6,945 bases of DNA from Gammaproteobacteria bacterium (GTDB lineage Bacteria; Pseudomonadota; Gammaproteobacteria; Acidiferrobacterales; SZUA-150). Under the pieces are notes generated by a model that was not told the origin of the DNA, did not search any database, and worked only from the letters and a program-made list of their open reading frames with translations. This document shows positions 6,020-6,945 of the stretch, piece after piece. Within the stretch, counting starts at the first letter, position 1; each line of letters starts with the position of its first letter. Location of the stretch: positions 1 through 6,945 of the forward strand of contig JAOUNW010000103.1 in the NCBI GenBank assembly GCA_029880755.1. The letters run 5' to 3'. The translations under genes were made by a program, and so were the position numbers.

Positions 6020-6945
6020 TCACACAGACTTCACCCTTCGCCAAAAGATATCATGCAAAAAGACCACCTTGGTGGGTGCTTGCTGTCGCCGCTGCCCTGG
6101 CATCCTGGGGTTGGACCGTCGCTTTTGTACCTTTTTGGGTGGGAATGGGTAGTGGTTTGTGCACCGCTATCGCTATTGCACTACTGGCTGACTACGCACG
6201 CAAACGCCATTTCCTGGAAAACGACAACACCGAAACCTCTACCCAGATCGAGGAGCAGACAACCACGGCTTCGCCTGCAAACGACAACGACATTGATACT
6301 TTATTACCCTGGAACGATCCCGTAGAGGAACTTCCCCAGGTCGAAGAAATGCTAACTTCCATGGCCTCCAGTCACCAGAAACGCCGCCTGGAGGATCTGC
6401 TGAGACGCTGGGTGGAAATCGCGGAAAAACAAAGCGATGAAGCAGTGGCGTTGCGGCGAAAGATCGGCCAAGTAATCAAAACCACCGAAGAGGCCACTGA
6501 TACTATCGCCCAAAGCTTTCAGGCCGTTATTAACAAGGCGGCGGTCCAGGCCAGACAGGCCATGGAGCTTCTGGAAGGCACCCAGGGCGGCAAAGAAAAC
6601 GGTGATGGAGCGCCGCAATCTCTACGCGATTTTATCCGGATTTCTGATGAGCGCCTGAACAAAATGGCGGACGAAGTGGTACGGGTGGCGGATTTGTCAG
6701 TACATATGGTGCGCAATCTGGATGGCGTCCAGAAGCGGGCGCAGTCTATCGACGGCTTCCTGATGGATGTGGAAAAACTGGCGGATCAGACCAGTCTTCT
6801 GGCGCTTAATGCGGATATTGAAGCAGCACGTGTAGGCGACTATGGCCGTGGTTTCGCAGTTGTTGCCAACGAAGTCAGGCGACTCGCCCAGCGCTCTCAT
6901 GTGTTTAGCCGCGGAATTCGTCAACATTTAACGGCCGTAAAAACA
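6016..6945 (+). CDS. Methyl-accepting chemotaxis protein, sensor-less, truncated by window edge
   Basis: The frame from GTG 6016 is open for 310 codons to the right edge, so the C-terminus is missing only because the window ends. Two closely spaced hydrophobic helices (about 19-38 and 40-58) form a membrane hairpin with almost no periplasmic loop. An acidic, Thr/Asn-rich linker follows (about 67-105), then a long helical region. The receptor tip is clear: QTSLLALNADIEAAR (258-272), GDYGRGFAVVANEVRRLA (274-291), with Glu286 and Arg288 of the conserved EVR. Deviations from the usual tip are Asp267 for Ala, Val273 for Ala, Asp275 for Glu and Asn285 for Asp. No ligand-binding domain and no HAMP domain are visible, and a Gly/Asn-rich break at 188-200 interrupts the first coiled-coil arm. 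The GTG overlaps the STAS stop (GTGA) and has GGGA at 6004-6007 as Shine-Dalgarno, so the pair is translationally coupled. Partner kinase genes would lie downstream. Confidence 0.92.
   Translation, partial: MITQTSPFAKRYHAKRPPWWVLAVAAALASWGWTVAFVPFWVGMGSGLCTAIAIALLADYARKRHFLENDNTETSTQIEEQTTTASPANDNDIDTLLPWNDPVEELPQVEEMLTSMASSHQKRRLEDLLRRWVEIAEKQSDEAVALRRKIGQVIKTTEEATDTIAQSFQAVINKAAVQARQAMELLEGTQGGKENGDGAPQSLRDFIRISDERLNKMADEVVRVADLSVHMVRNLDGVQKRAQSIDGFLMDVEKLADQTSLLALNADIEAARVGDYGRGFAVVANEVRRLAQRSHVFSRGIRQHLTAVKT

Noticed and set aside
6053..6325. A 90-codon plus-strand open frame starting at ATG 6053
   Set aside because: It is out of frame with the chemoreceptor, whose frame from GTG 6016 has membrane helices and a conserved signalling tip; the 90-codon frame has neither.

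Overview
The window looks like a piece of a gammaproteobacterial chromosome. That assignment is an inference from the protein types and operon style: a membrane GGDEF/EAL protein, a MESH1-like alarmone hydrolase, YjbQ, a cytoplasmic S9 peptidase, and a STAS plus chemoreceptor pair behind a sigma-54-type promoter. I cannot name a genus from the sequence alone. There is no insertion sequence, CRISPR array, tRNA, rRNA or obvious phage gene, and most of the DNA is tightly packed coding sequence.

Layout. (1) Positions 155-2323, plus strand, hold a two-gene unit: a small DUF2892 (YgaP-like) membrane protein, then after 3 bases a 640-residue membrane-anchored GGDEF-EAL protein of cyclic-di-GMP metabolism. 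(2) Positions 5259-2331, minus strand, hold a convergent three-gene operon: yjbQ, a 182-residue HD-domain (p)ppGpp-hydrolase-like protein, and a 645-residue S9-family serine peptidase. Gaps inside it are 12 and 22 bases, and a good sigma-70-like promoter lies just upstream of yjbQ. The peptidase stop lies only 7 bases from the stop of the GGDEF-EAL gene. (3) Positions 5260-5713 are a gene-free divergent intergenic region carrying the yjbQ promoter, a small inverted repeat, a strong sigma-54 promoter candidate, a foldable leader and a TAAATAA-rich segment before the next gene. (4) Positions 5714-6945, plus strand, hold a STAS-domain protein overlapping a GTG-started chemoreceptor (MCP signalling domain) that runs off the right edge. 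This receptor frame stays open to the end of the window.

How the genes fit together. The GGDEF-EAL protein makes and/or breaks cyclic-di-GMP in response to an unrecognised periplasmic input. The HD protein probably removes the alarmone (p)ppGpp or a related nucleotide. The STAS/receptor pair looks like the start of a chemosensory gene cluster whose kinase and response regulator would lie beyond the window. The most interesting part is the STAS/receptor unit: a sigma-54-type promoter, a predicted start site that coincides with the beginning of a foldable leader, and a receptor with a membrane hairpin but no sensor domain and no visible HAMP. None of the individual protein families is new.
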